64,000 nucleotides of DNA from Blastocatellia bacterium (lineage in GTDB: Bacteria; Acidobacteriota; Blastocatellia; Chloracidobacteriales; JADJPF01), in contig JADJPF010000001.1 in assembly GCA_016713405.1 (NCBI GenBank), positions 496,001 to 560,000 of the forward strand, in the 5' to 3' direction. The position numbers and the translations under genes are program-made. Under the pieces are notes generated by a model. That model was not told the DNA's origin, ran no database searches, and was given only the letters and a program-made list of their open reading frames with translations. The stretch's first letter is position 1, and every line of letters begins with the position of its first letter. Positions 9,555 through 19,876 of this stretch are shown here, piece by piece.

Positions 9555-10331
9555 TTACAAACTAGGTAAAGTAAATTTTACTAGATCTTTAGCTAGCGTA
9601 ATTTGACCCGTGTAAAATTTTTGACATTGGGCAATTAAATCTGTGGTCTCACACATTGGATAAAAATGACTTAAAACCAAGTGTTTAACTTTTGCTTGTT
9701 GAGCAATTTTTCCTGCAAGAGAGGGAGTTAAATGTCCCTGAATTTTTTGTTCATCTGGTGTTGAACATTCTAAAACAGCAATATCTGCCATTTCGCATAA
9801 AGAAATAATATTTTCACAATAATCTGTGTCCCCTGAATAAGTTATTGTGCCAGAAGGCGTTTCTATACGATAACCTAAAGCTGGATAGGAATGATTTACT
9901 AGTTGTGCTGTGACTTGATAGTTAGAAAAATTTACTTTAACAAGAGATTCTTTAGCGTCAAGTTCTGTAAGTTTTAGCTCATAATCTTTAGATATTAGCC
10001 AATTACCAAAAGTGTCTATTAATTTTTGATGGTGATTTTTAATTCCTATTGGGCCAACTATCTCTAAAATTTCTGAACGACTATAGCCAGGTATTCGTGA
10101 ACCAAATAAAATTGCTACTAGATCACAAATATGATCAGGATGAAAATGAGAGACAAAGACTTTATTTAGACTAGTTAGGGAATGTCCTGCTTGGGCAAGT
10201 TTTCTACTTGAACCTGGCCCGCAATCAAACATTAGTTTTTCTTCTCCAACTGTAACTAAATAACTGGCTGCTCCACGATCGGCAGTAGGAACAGCCGTTC
10301 CAGAACCAAGAATTGTTAATTCTACTTTCAC
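9555..10331 (-). CDS. MBL-fold hydrolase, RNase Z-like
   Basis: 258 residues of the metallo-beta-lactamase fold. The zinc motif HxHxDH is at 62-67 (HFHPDH). The opening strand with Gly-Ser-Gly-Thr-Ala-Val-Pro is typical of the RNase Z/ElaC branch; further ligands are seen in NHSYPALGYRI, SGDTDY and LSHFYP. It probably cleaves a phosphodiester, either tRNA 3' trailers or another substrate. It is shorter than full RNase Z (about 300 residues), so I do not assign rnz. It is divergent from purC, with which it shares the intergenic region 10332-10456. Confidence 0.85.
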   Translation of the reverse strand: MKVELTILGSGTAVPTADRGAASYLVTVGEEKLMFDCGPGSSRKLAQAGHSLTSLNKVFVSHFHPDHICDLVAILFGSRIPGYSRSEILEIVGPIGIKNHHQKLIDTFGNWLISKDYELKLTELDAKESLVKVNFSNYQVTAQLVNHSYPALGYRIETPSGTITYSGDTDYCENIISLCEMADIAVLECSTPDEQKIQGHLTPSLAGKIAQQAKVKHLVLSHFYPMCETTDLIAQCQKFYTGQITLAKDLVKFTLPSL

Positions 10332-10390
10332 TAAAATATATCCTTACTAGCACTAGAGTTTTGCAAATTAAGTCTATTGTCTACAATGGC

Positions 10391-10420
10391 TTGACAAAAG
10401 CTAGTAGTTGCTAAAATAAT
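10391..10420 (+). promoter_or_regulatory. Probable sigma70 promoter of purC
   Basis: TTGACA at 10391-10396 is followed after 18 bases by AATAAT at 10415-10420 (five of six matches to TATAAT). It lies about 35 bases before the likely purC start. Confidence 0.5.
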
Positions 10421-10456
10421 TTGCCAACTTAAATTATCTGACACTTTGAGGTTATT

Positions 10457-11353
10457 ATCAAAAAAATAGTTTATTCCACTAATATTAATCAGTTAAAGGT
10501 ATTTCGACGGGGCAAAGTTCGGGATGTTTATGAAGTCAATCCAGAACAATTACTTATAATTGCTAGCGATCGTATTTCTGCTTTTGATTGTATTTTGCCA
10601 AATGCAATTCCAGATAAAGGTGTTTTACTAACACAAATTTCTTTATTTTGGTTTGAATTTCTAAAAGATATTGTTGCCAACCACCTAATTACTACAGAGA
10701 TAAAAGATTATCCATCAGAAATACAGAAATATAGAGATGATTTAATAGGTCGTTCTATGCTAGTTAAACGTACCAAAGCCATTTCAATTGAATGTGTAGC
10801 ACGAGGCTATTTAGCGGGATCTGGCTTAAAGGAATATCAAAAAGCAGGTTCTGTTTGTGGTATAAAATTACCTACAGGGTTAGTAGAATCAGACTCATTG
10901 CCAGAAGTAATTTTTACTCCTGCTACAAAAGCCGAGTCAGGACATGATGAAAATATTTCAGAGAAACAAATGTCTAATTTAATTGGGGAAGAACTAACTA
11001 AAAAACTAAAAGAGTTAACTGTGACTATTTATCAAAAAGCGTCCCAATATGCTTTAACAAAAGGTATTATTATTGCTGATACTAAGTTAGAATTTGGTTT
11101 ATTAGATGACCAAATTATTTTAATTGATGAAGTTTTAACCCCAGATTCTTCAAGATTTTGGCCTGCTCATAGTTATACAAAGGGCCGTAGCCAGTCGTCT
11201 TTTGATAAACAATTTGTTCGTGATTACTTGGAGACTCTGGATTGGGATAAAACTCCTCCAGCACCAGACTTGCCCTCAGAAATTATTGCTGCTACCAGCA
11301 GAAAATACCATGAAGCTTACGGCCAGTTAACTGGTTTAAGTTTGCCAACTTAG
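10457..11353 (+). CDS. purC: SAICAR synthase PurC
   Basis: PurC (EC 6.3.2.6) joins aspartate to CAIR in purine synthesis. The frame gives about 298 residues, near the length of the family members that have the extended C-terminal region. Signatures: FRRGKVRDVYE and ASDRISAFD near the N-terminus, ECVARGYLAGSG, TKAESGHDENIS, then IADTKLEFG, IDEVLTPDSSRFW and KQFVRDYLE. The frame opens after TGA at 10439-10441 and holds no ATG, GTG or TTG before conserved sequence begins. GAGG at 10448-10451 points to ATT 10454 or ATC 10457 as start, or to an indel in A7 10460-10466 hiding a normal one. A start at TTG 10595 would cut off the ATP-binding N-terminus. A Fis-type gene follows eight bases later. Confidence 0.92.
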   Translation: MKKIVYSTNINQLKVFRRGKVRDVYEVNPEQLLIIASDRISAFDCILPNAIPDKGVLLTQISLFWFEFLKDIVANHLITTEIKDYPSEIQKYRDDLIGRSMLVKRTKAISIECVARGYLAGSGLKEYQKAGSVCGIKLPTGLVESDSLPEVIFTPATKAESGHDENISEKQMSNLIGEELTKKLKELTVTIYQKASQYALTKGIIIADTKLEFGLLDDQIILIDEVLTPDSSRFWPAHSYTKGRSQSSFDKQFVRDYLETLDWDKTPPAPDLPSEIIAATSRKYHEAYGQLTGLSLPT

Positions 11354-11361
11354 GATTTTTC

Positions 11362-11610
11362 ATGCGAGATAAATTAGAAAACTTAATTGATGAAATGATA
11401 GAAAATGGTATCCTTTTTGAAGATGCCATTGCAGAATTTGAAAAAGTGTTTATTCTAAAAATACTTACAATACATCATGGCAATATCTCTAAAGCTAGCG
11501 AACAATTGCACATCCATAGAAACACTTTAAGTAAACGCCTAGAAAAATATAATGAACAATTAGTAGAAAATAAAAACTTTTCTGTTAGCAAAATTAAATT
11601 TATTAAGTAA
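11362..11610 (+). CDS. Fis-type helix-turn-helix protein
   Basis: 82 residues. The second half (about 30-66) matches the Fis/NtrC C-terminal helix-turn-helix: a helix, then HGNISKASEQLHIHRNTLSKRLEKY with the usual Ala-x-x-Leu-x-(Val/Ile)-x-Arg-x-Thr-Leu spacing. No AAA+ or receiver domain is attached, so it is a stand-alone small DNA-binding protein as in Fis. It starts eight bases after purC, suggesting co-transcription. Targets cannot be inferred. Confidence 0.85.
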   Translation: MRDKLENLIDEMIENGILFEDAIAEFEKVFILKILTIHHGNISKASEQLHIHRNTLSKRLEKYNEQLVENKNFSVSKIKFIK

Positions 11611-11650
11611 TTATTATCTACAAAACTTCTGTTTTTAGGAGATAACTATA

Positions 11651-12376
11651 ATGTTACGCATAAGCCTCTTAGTAGGTATAATTGCTATACTTTTAAGCTT
11701 TACTCTTTCTGTAATAGCACAAGAAAAATATGATGTACGTCAGATAAAGTTTGTGGTATATGACAAAAGTGGTTATGCATGGAATGACACAACTGCTATT
11801 TTAGGTGTTAGGTTAGATGCTACTAAAACAGATACATTACAAGATCAAGAACTTACTGCTAGCACTACTACTTATTCAGTAGGGGCCGAATATCAACGCT
11901 TTGGCTTAAAACAAGATGCTAGTGGTAATGTTTATGCGGATGTTAATTTTATTGTCTACAAAAATGTTGATGAACTTATTTACTATGAAATTGCACTCCT
12001 AAAAAAAGAAGGTGATAAATACATAGCAATTCCTTTAACTAATCGTAGTTATGCTATTAGTCGCACTACTCCTGATAAATACTTAATCAATACAACTATT
12101 TTTCGACCTTTGCTTTTAACAGATTGGGCAATTTACATTGGAATAATGATAGCAAGTCTTGGTTTTATCTATTTCTCTATCTTTCGTTGGTTATTTACTA
12201 TTTTGCTTTTTAAGCATAATTGGCCCGTAAGTCGTGCAGAATATTTCACTACATCACTAAGTTTATTACTAGTCTTAGGTGTTTTTGCTTTGCTAATGGT
12301 GCTATTCTTACCACAAACTATAGTTGTATGGACAGTGCTAGTAGTTTTAACAGTCTTTTGGGCAGGTCATCTGTGA
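11651..12376 (+). CDS. Secretory-pathway membrane protein of unknown function
   Basis: 241 residues, family not recognised. A signal peptide or first span lies at about 5-23 and ends in Ala-Gln. A soluble beta-rich region follows (about 25-150), then three hydrophobic spans at about 157-178, 200-221 and 224-240, with a basic loop between the first two. The soluble part therefore probably faces the periplasm. The ATG follows an AGGAGA ribosome site 40 bases after the Fis-type gene. The stop codon lies inside a 7-bp hairpin (12363-12369 with 12374-12380). The protein ends abruptly after the last hydrophobic run, so the C-terminus may be clipped by an undetected indel. Confidence 0.6.
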   Translation: MLRISLLVGIIAILLSFTLSVIAQEKYDVRQIKFVVYDKSGYAWNDTTAILGVRLDATKTDTLQDQELTASTTTYSVGAEYQRFGLKQDASGNVYADVNFIVYKNVDELIYYEIALLKKEGDKYIAIPLTNRSYAISRTTPDKYLINTTIFRPLLLTDWAIYIGIMIASLGFIYFSIFRWLFTILLFKHNWPVSRAEYFTTSLSLLLVLGVFALLMVLFLPQTIVVWTVLVVLTVFWAGHL

Positions 12377-12412
12377 CCTGGGCATTATCTTAAGTATAAA
12401 ACAATAAAGTAT

Positions 12413-13360
12413 ATGATAAGTCATGACAGAATATTTAAGGAATTATTAACAGTATTTTTTATAGATTTTATAGAACTCTTCTTTCCAAAAGTAGCTAACT
12501 ATTTGGAAAAAGACAGTATAGTATTTTTAGATAAAGAAGTATTTACTGATATTGTAAAGGGTGAAACCCACGAAGTAGATATTGTTGTAAAAGGAAAGTT
12601 TGTTGGCAAAGAAGCCTTTTTCTTGCTTCATTTAGAAAGTCAGGCACAACAGCAAGCAGATTTTGGAGAAAGATTATTTAAGTATTTTGCTAGATTATTT
12701 GAGAAATATCACTTGCCAATATATCCAATAGTAATATTTTCCTTTGATAGCCCAAAAAAACAAGAGCCAAGCAACTATAAAGTAACTTTTCCTGATCTAG
12801 AAGTATTAAGTTTCAACTATCAAGTAATACAATTAAATAGATTGGATTGGAAAGACTTCCTAAATAAACCAAATCCTCTAGCAAGTGCGCTAATGGCAAA
12901 AATGCAGATAGCCAAATCAGAGCGTCCTAAAGTAAAATTAGAATGTTTAAGAATGCTAGCATCGCTTAAACTAAATCCAGCAAAAACAAAACTTATATCA
13001 GGATTTATTGATACTTATCTAAAATTAACTGCTGCTGAAGAAACTATACTTCATCAAAATATAGATAAAACTAATTTAGTGGAAAAGGAGGTTGTTATGC
13101 AAATAGTTACTTCTTGGATGCAAAAAGGAATTGAACAAGGGCTACAACAAGGAAGACAAGAGGGAAGACAAGAGGGAAGGCAAGAAGGGGAAATATTGAT
13201 AATAAAAAAACTGCTAAATCGTAAATTAGGGAATTTAGATTCAGAAATACTTGAAAAAATAGAGAAACTAGATTTAGCAAAAATAGAAGAATTAGCTGAT
13301 GCGATACTGGAAATCAATAATATTTCAGATTTAGAAAACTGGTTAAATAAATATAATTAG
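12413..13360 (+). CDS. Rpn-family PD-(D/E)XK nuclease
   Basis: 315 residues of the Rpn/transposase-31-like family, DNA endonucleases that promote RecA-independent recombination and are often wrongly called transposases. Residues 1-130 hold the nuclease core: HDRIFKELL at the start, then the acidic pair in HEVDIVV and the E-x-Q of LHLESQAQ. A helical middle follows, then a Gly-Arg-Gln-Glu repeat segment (about 239-260) encoded by a 12-bp tandem repeat, and a C-terminal domain of the DUF4351 type. No terminal inverted repeats or target duplications flank it, so it looks like a resident gene and not an insertion sequence. Confidence 0.85.
   Translation: MISHDRIFKELLTVFFIDFIELFFPKVANYLEKDSIVFLDKEVFTDIVKGETHEVDIVVKGKFVGKEAFFLLHLESQAQQQADFGERLFKYFARLFEKYHLPIYPIVIFSFDSPKKQEPSNYKVTFPDLEVLSFNYQVIQLNRLDWKDFLNKPNPLASALMAKMQIAKSERPKVKLECLRMLASLKLNPAKTKLISGFIDTYLKLTAAEETILHQNIDKTNLVEKEVVMQIVTSWMQKGIEQGLQQGRQEGRQEGRQEGEILIIKKLLNRKLGNLDSEILEKIEKLDLAKIEELADAILEINNISDLENWLNKYN
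13151..13186 (+). repeat. Three 12-bp tandem repeats inside the Rpn gene
   Basis: Three in-frame copies of GGAAGACAAGAG (13151-13162, 13163-13174, and 13175-13186 with two changes) encode Gly-Arg-Gln-Glu repeats. Units of 12 bases change copy number by slippage without breaking the frame. Confidence 0.85.
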
Positions 13361-13442
13361 AATTATTTATTAATTTTTATTAAGTAAGGAGCAAGCACTT
13401 TTGCTATAGTTAGAAAGCCTATGGCTTTTGTGTGATAAAGTA

Positions 13443-14585
13443 ATGAAAATATTAAAAGCTATTTTACTAACATTAATTCTTTCTTTTACATTATTAAATC
13501 CTAATCTTGTCATAGGTGTGCAATCTTCAGCAAATCCACAGGAAGCTGAAATGATGCAATACTTAAAGACAGGTGCTGAGCAAGTCCAAACAGGAAAATT
13601 TCAAGAAGCTATTGAGCCGCTAAAAAAAGCATTGGAATTAAAACCTGATACAACAAAAGAAGCCATTGCACATTATTTATTAGGAGTTGCCTACACTGGT
13701 TTGCAAAAGGCAGATGAAGCAATTGCTGAATATAAAAAATCTGTAAGCTTAAAAGCAGATTTTCTTAATGGGCAATTTGCTTTAGGAAAAGCTTGTTTTG
13801 CAGCAGGACAGTTTGAAGATGCTTTAGTTGCATATAAAGAAGTTGTAAAGCTTGACCCAAAATCAGCTAATGGATTTTTTAGCGTTGGTGCTACTTATGT
13901 CTCTCTAAAACGCTATCAAGAAGCAATTGAACCATTGCAACAATCAGTTAAATTACAACCAAAATTAGCTGAGGGTCATTATTACTTAGGCCAAGTTTAC
14001 CTGCAACTAGCAAATAAAGAAGAAGCAGACAAGGAACTTGAAGTTCTAAAAAGTCTTAGCAGCCCATTAGAAAAACAACTTGCCAAGCAAATGGAAAAAT
14101 TTGCTGCTGCTACAGAAAGTAAAGAAATTGCCCCTGGCAACACAAAAGTTGAAGGTAGATTTTTAGTTGGTATTGCACCTATTAAAAATATAGCAGGCGT
14201 GTCTATGCCTATTAATGAAATGCGTGCGCGTTTAGTGCGCCGGGTCTTAAATGCCTATTTTGATTGTACTCCGCTAGATGGAGAAAATGCAGAAAAAGTT
14301 ATTAACACTGCTAAAAATCAAAATTGTGACTATATTGTTTATACGGAAATCTTAGCTGGTATAGATGAACGTCCTCAAACAGATAGAGTTGAAGGTATTG
14401 GACAACAAACTACAACAATAAAAGTAAGAATAAAACTTTTAGCTGTTGGTAGTGATAAACCAGAGTTTGAAACAACTGTACTTACTAGGGAAAATAAAGC
14501 TGCTCTAGGTGATTTTATTGGCCTTGCTGCTGTTGATACGGCTATCAGAGATATGTTAAATGAGCTAAGAAAAAAAGTTCAATAA
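13443..14585 (+). CDS. Secreted TPR-repeat protein
   Basis: About 380 residues from the ATG at 13443; a TTG five codons earlier is possible, but the signal peptide fits the ATG. After the signal peptide (about 1-25) come five or so tetratricopeptide repeats (about 35-200) with the usual W/G-Y-A-P spacing, for example FQEAIEPLKKALELKPD and YQEAIEPLQQSVKLQPK. The last 150 residues form a separate alpha/beta domain (Gly-Arg-Phe-Leu-Val-Gly-Ile-Ala-Pro onward) that I do not recognise and that resembles small beta-strand periplasmic domains. TPRs imply protein-protein contacts in the periplasm or outer membrane. The following secreted protein starts 68 bases later. Confidence 0.75.
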   Translation: MKILKAILLTLILSFTLLNPNLVIGVQSSANPQEAEMMQYLKTGAEQVQTGKFQEAIEPLKKALELKPDTTKEAIAHYLLGVAYTGLQKADEAIAEYKKSVSLKADFLNGQFALGKACFAAGQFEDALVAYKEVVKLDPKSANGFFSVGATYVSLKRYQEAIEPLQQSVKLQPKLAEGHYYLGQVYLQLANKEEADKELEVLKSLSSPLEKQLAKQMEKFAAATESKEIAPGNTKVEGRFLVGIAPIKNIAGVSMPINEMRARLVRRVLNAYFDCTPLDGENAEKVINTAKNQNCDYIVYTEILAGIDERPQTDRVEGIGQQTTTIKVRIKLLAVGSDKPEFETTVLTRENKAALGDFIGLAAVDTAIRDMLNELRKKVQ

Positions 14586-14653
14586 TTTTACCAATAATTT
14601 GGGAACCAAATTAGATTATAAAAGTTTACTCTCCTAGAGAAATGGAGGTAGGC

Positions 14654-16033
14654 ATGATAAAAAATTTAATCCTCATTTGTGTATTTTTGTGTTTTGCCTT
14701 AGTTAGTTCTGCCCAAGCAAATGATTTAGAGTCACTAGCAAAAAAAACTATCTCAAACAACCCAGACGAAGTTGCTAAAGCTATTGCTGAGTTAAGACAA
14801 TCTAAAAACAACGGTTTAGAAACCTTATTAAAAGTTTTTGCCCCAGATATTGAAAAACATTTATCAGGTATTAGCCCAGAACAAGAACCCAATTGGAAAA
14901 AAATTAGCCAAGCAATAGACACTGTTAGCCAACAAAAAGACGCTCATTCAAGCAAACTTTATTGGTATACAGACTTTAACCAAGCTCAAGAAGCCGCTAA
15001 AAGAAGCGGAAAACCTATTTTATCATTACGACTATTAGGTAATTTAATTGATGACTTAAGTTGTGCTAATAGTCGATTTTTCCGCACTATTTTATATCCT
15101 AATAAAGAAATTTCTGAATATTTACAACAAAATTATATTTTGCATTGGAAATCTGTTCGTCCTGCTCCTAAAATGACGATTGACTTTGGAGATGGGCGTA
15201 AATTAGAGCGAACAATTACAGGTAATAGCATCCATTATATTTTAGATAGCGAAGGAAATTTAGTTGATGCTTTACCAGGACTTCATAGCCCAAAAGCTTT
15301 TTTATTTTGGTTAAATAGATCTTTAATTTTTGCTAAACAAAGCTTTATTGGGCCAAACAAAGAAGGACTACTTCTTGATTATTTGCGACAATATCACCGT
15401 GATAGCATTGCTGAAACAGGAAACCGTTTAGCTAAAGAACTTGAGCAAATAGGCGAAAAAGATGCTTTAACAGCTTTAACTCTTGGTATGATACCTAATC
15501 TTGGGCAATTAACTTTTGAGAATAACCAACAACAAAGCGGTCAAATAGTACAAACCTCTAATAATGAATCAAAAGCAAAGGCTTTAGATGCTGCTCCTAT
15601 TGCAATGACAAAAGCTATAGTAGAAGTGCCAATCATACGCCAAATGAACAATAATCTTGATGAATTTAAGACAGTTGCTAATGATTCTACCTGGAATAAA
15701 CTAGCAAGTATTTATCTTAGCGAAGTTCAATTAGATAATAACAGTCTAATTTTAATGCGCAGTAAGCTATCTAAGGGAGAAAATACAGATTCAATAGCTA
15801 AAATTATGAGTAAACTAACTTTTTCTATAGCAAAAGATACAGTTTATAATGAATACTTGCTTCATACACAAATACATCAATGGCTCTTAGACGCTCGTAA
15901 CTACAAGGATTTAGAAGCCTTTAATGATAAAGTTTATGCAGAATTATTTTTAACTCCAAAGACTGATCCTTGGCTTGGATTAAAATCAGATGATGTTTAT
16001 AGCGCGATTGAAGCAGATGGACTAGTAAAATAG
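14654..16033 (+). CDS. Secreted protein with thioredoxin-like segment
   Basis: 459 residues from ATG 14654, chosen because GGAGG at 14644-14648 sits five bases before it; the ATG at 14642 has no such site. A signal peptide covers about 1-22. Residues of about 95-215 resemble a thioredoxin-like fold of the DUF255 kind: a Trp-Tyr-Thr-Asp-Phe start, AKRSGKPIL, then a helix and a strand near NYILHW. The usual CxxC is missing, so redox activity is doubtful. The C-terminal 240 residues are helical and unrecognised. A strong hairpin follows the stop. Confidence 0.6.
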   Translation: MIKNLILICVFLCFALVSSAQANDLESLAKKTISNNPDEVAKAIAELRQSKNNGLETLLKVFAPDIEKHLSGISPEQEPNWKKISQAIDTVSQQKDAHSSKLYWYTDFNQAQEAAKRSGKPILSLRLLGNLIDDLSCANSRFFRTILYPNKEISEYLQQNYILHWKSVRPAPKMTIDFGDGRKLERTITGNSIHYILDSEGNLVDALPGLHSPKAFLFWLNRSLIFAKQSFIGPNKEGLLLDYLRQYHRDSIAETGNRLAKELEQIGEKDALTALTLGMIPNLGQLTFENNQQQSGQIVQTSNNESKAKALDAAPIAMTKAIVEVPIIRQMNNNLDEFKTVANDSTWNKLASIYLSEVQLDNNSLILMRSKLSKGENTDSIAKIMSKLTFSIAKDTVYNEYLLHTQIHQWLLDARNYKDLEAFNDKVYAELFLTPKTDPWLGLKSDDVYSAIEADGLVK

Positions 16034-16052
16034 ATTAAGAATAAATAAGTGC

Positions 16053-16096
16053 AACAACCATTTTTAGTTTCAAGCTAAAAATGGTTGTTTGATTTT
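16053..16096 (+). terminator. Intrinsic terminator
   Basis: A perfect 15-bp stem (16053-16067 with 16075-16089) and a seven-base loop stand 20 bases after the stop of the secreted protein. The stem ends in GTTGTTT and is followed by TGATTTT, a short T-rich tail. Confidence 0.7.
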
Positions 16097-16201
16097 AAAG
16101 AACTGAAAATCTGGCTAAAGAGACTGTGCAATAAAGACTAGCTAGAGTATCATAGTAGTTTCTTTAATTAAGCACAAATTAATCACATCACCTAATTCAT
16201 C

Positions 16202-19200
16202 ATGAAAGAATGCCCTTCGTGCCGACGTTGTTATGAAGATAACTCGAATTTTTGTCCAATTGATGGAGTTGGACTAAGTTATAGCGTTGCTGGCCCTCGT
16301 CTACTAGTTGGAAAATATCGTTTGGAACGCTTAATTGCCCGTGGTGGAATGGGCGGAATCTATCAGGCTATCCAAGAAGGTTTAGCACGTACTATAGCAG
16401 TTAAAATACTTAATCCAGAATTTGTTAATAACCAAAATGCTTTAGAACGATTTCGCCGCGAAGCCCTAGCAATTGCAGGACTAAAACACCCTAATATTGT
16501 TACTATTTATGATTTTGGTGTTACTCAAAATGGTAGTTCTTATATTGCAATGGAATATCTAAAGGGGCGTTCACTTAGTCGTATTCTTGCTGATGAAAAA
16601 AAACTTTCCTTAGAACGTGTAGTTTCCATATTAGAGCCTATTTGCCAAGCTTTAAGTGAAGCTCATGAAAAAGGCATTATCCACCGTGACTTAAAGCCTG
16701 ATAATATTATGTTAGAGCAAGTAAGTAACTCACAGGTGGTAAAAGTAGTAGATTTTGGACTTGCTAAACTAAAACAGCGTGCTGAACAAAGACGTATTAC
16801 GGGAAATTTAGTAGTAGGTACATTTGATTATATGTCTCCAGAGCAATGCCAATCTTTAGAGCTAGAAGCAACGTCTGATATTTATTCTTTAGGCATTGTT
16901 ATTTATGAAATGCTAACTGGACATGTCCCATTTCGTAATGCTTCAAGACTAGCAACTATTTATCAACATATTAACGATCCTCCACGTCCACCGCGTGCTT
17001 ATGCTTCGGAGATTCCTGATAGGGTAGAGAAAGTTATCCTTAAAGCTTTGTCTAAGGAATCTAGCGAACGACAGCAAACAGCAATGCAACTATTAGAAGA
17101 AATGCAGGTAGCAATCCAAATTTCTAATCAATCTAATGGTGTTGCTGTTAAAGATACACAACGAAGTAGTACACGTGGGACAGGTTATCTTAATCGTGTA
17201 GAAGCACGTAAAAGCGCGAATGAAACTCTAAAAAAACATTTAGTATTTGGCTATTTTTTAGGACGAGAAAAGGAAATTAATCGACTAACTACAGAGTTTG
17301 CTTTTATTCGTTCTGGGCGGACTAAGCCTATTGTAATACTAGGAGATGCAGGAATTGGTAAAACTGAGCTTATTACAGAATTTCGCCGCCGATTAGGAGA
17401 AGGAGAAGCCTTATTCTTAAATGGAAGATTTTTTGATTATTTAGGCAGTAGTCCTTATAAACCTTTACTAGATGCTTTAACCAATCAGTTGCGTTCATTA
17501 ATTTCTCAACAAGAATTATTTGAAAAAATTTTTGGAGAACTAACAGATAGAGTTAGGGAAGATTTAGCAGAGGATTAGAATTTTTGGACTGTTGACAAAG
17601 CTAAGTCAGGTTCTTTGCAAGGCGGGCCAGAAGGCGAAAAATATAGAGTCTTTGAATATTTAGCCCAGGTTTATATCAAATTAGCACGTCATAAACCAAT
17701 AGTAGTTTGGATGGATGATATGCAGTGGGCCGATGGTCTAAGTCTTAGCTTTATGAGTTATTTGCTACGTCGGGCATTGGGTGAAGCAATACAATTTATC
17801 TTTACTGCCAGAATCCAGGATGTAACTCAAAAAGGGCATCCCTTTCAACAATGGCAAAGTGCTATGACTACAGCACGAAATATTGAACAATTACAACTTA
17901 ACGGGCTAAACAATAGTGAAGTAGAGCAATATATCAAACTAGTATTTACTGAAATAGATATTAGTAAAAATTCTATTGAACGTATTTGGCAAGAAACTCA
18001 TGGTAATCCATATTTTTTAAGTGAAATCTTGCGACTTTTAGTAGAAGAAGAAAGAATAATTTGGACAGGAAAAAAATGGCGTTGCCAACAATTAACGGAA
18101 ATAAATGTCCCTTCTTCAGTTGTAAATATTGTAGAGTCTCAACTTCGTCGTTTTAGAGAAAATGAACTAGATGTTTTTATGCAAGCTGCTGTGCTTGGCG
18201 ATCAGTTTTCCTTTGAAACGCTACGATTACTAACTAATTTAGAAGAAGATCCATTGATTGATATAGTTGAGACTGGGCTGGTTGGTTATATTTTTAAGGA
18301 ACAGCCTTTAATTACAGGTCAAAATGTGCAACCTACTATTTCAAATGTAGATGAATTTTATAGTTTTTATCATAGCACTGTAAGAAAAGTCTTATATTCT
18401 AAAATAAATACTCGTCGTCGTCGTCGCCTTCACTTAAAAGTTGCTGAAGCACTTGAAAAAGCAAAAAAAGACCGTCTAGATCAAATAGCTCCGTTACTGG
18501 CTCATCATTATTATAATGCAGAACAATATCAAATGGCTTTTAAGTATTCTGTTGAATCTGCTACAGCGGCCTGGCAAGCCTTAGCAGTTGAAGAAACAGA
18601 AAAACTCCTGGCTCGTTTAGCAGAACTTTTAGAAAAAATGGACGAAGTCCGTTCAATGGAATATCAAGCCCAATCAGGCCAAATAACAAATCAATTTGAA
18701 AATCAATTACTTGCTACAGCACTAGCTCAATATAGAATTCTTTCTGGAGAAGTATTAACTGCATTAAGCAAGTTTACTGATTCAGAACGTTCCCTTTTAC
18801 AGCCTTAAAGCTAAGTGAGCATATTGGAGACGGTAAAATTGCAGGACGGGCAATTTTAGCAACAGGGGAAATGTATAAAGAAAAAGGAGATCCTGAAAGA
18901 GCATTAAAATTCTTCCAGCATGCTTATGGAGTTTATCAAAAACTCAATGACATAACAGGTCAATGCCAAGCTCTTAACCGTACCGCACTAGTAAATTATG
19001 AAAGAGGCAATTACAACCAAGTAAACGAAGTAGCAGGACGTTGTGTTAAGTTAGCTGAACAAGCAGGAGGAAAGCTTTCTCAAGCAGGTGCGCAAATTAT
19101 TTTAGCTGCAACAGACTTTCGCACAGCACGCTATAGCCGAGCAATTGAACAAGCACGGGAAGTTTTAGAAATAGCTCAATCTGTCCAAGACCGAGTTTTA

Positions 19201-19875
19201 GAACGTCAAGCGGCTGGGCTGCTTGGAGCAACATCATCTGCTTTAGGTTTTTATCCATCTGCTGTTAATTGGTTGGATCAAGCCATACAAATTAGCCGCG
19301 ATACAGGCGCACGACGAAGTGAGGCACGTTTTTTAGTAGAATTTGGCGAAGTCCAACGCCGTCAAGGACAATATCAAGAAGCTATAGATTATTTTACCCA
19401 AGCTTATGAAATTGCAACCGAACTCAAGGCTAAACGAGAGCAAGAAATGGCTTTGTTAGACTTAGGGTTAGTCTATAAGGGGCTAAATTATCCAGATCAG
19501 GCATTAAATTACTTGAATCAAGCTATTAATCTAAGTAAAGAAGTTACAGATCCTATTTTAATAATTGAAGAAAAATGTGCCTTAGCTGAGTTAGAATCTC
19601 TAGCAGGAAAACATATAGAAGCCTTAAATTTAACTGAGGCTGCAATCGAATTAGCTAAAAAAATTAATTTACGCGCTCAACTTTGGTATTTGCTCTATTT
19701 GCAAGCGCGTATTTTGAAAGAACTTGGTAAAAAACAACAAGCACTGGAAACTATTCAGGAAAGTGTTAATTTGCTAAAAATCATTTCTTCAGAAATTACT
19801 GAAGAACCAGCCAAAAAATCTTTTTTAAGTGATAAAAACTTTGTAATCCAATTATTAAATCAATTGAAAGGATAA
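16202..19875 (+). CDS. Ser/Thr kinase-ATPase-TPR regulator (one stop, one frameshift)
   Basis: About 1,224 residues when read as one gene. The N-terminus is zinc-ribbon-like (C4, C7, C18). The kinase domain (about 38-300) has RGGMG 47-51, K68, HRDLKPDN 161-168, DFGLAK and SPEQC. An AAA_16-type ATPase has Walker A GDAGIGKT 381-388 and a Walker B near VVWMDDMQWAD. A winged-helix-like region and a long TPR array follow to the end. This is the layout of STAND-like signal ATPases fused to a kinase. Two breaks are visible: an in-frame TAG at 17576-17578 with the same frame continuing, and one T missing in T4 18795-18798. Motifs on both sides are intact, so one recent or artefactual gene is likely. 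hemE follows 37 bases later. Confidence 0.85.
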
Positions 19876-19876
19876 A

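Noticed and set aside
12413..13360. Transposase of an insertion sequence
   Set aside because: The family is often so annotated, but there are no terminal inverted repeats or target-site duplications, and the active-site pattern is PD-(D/E)XK.
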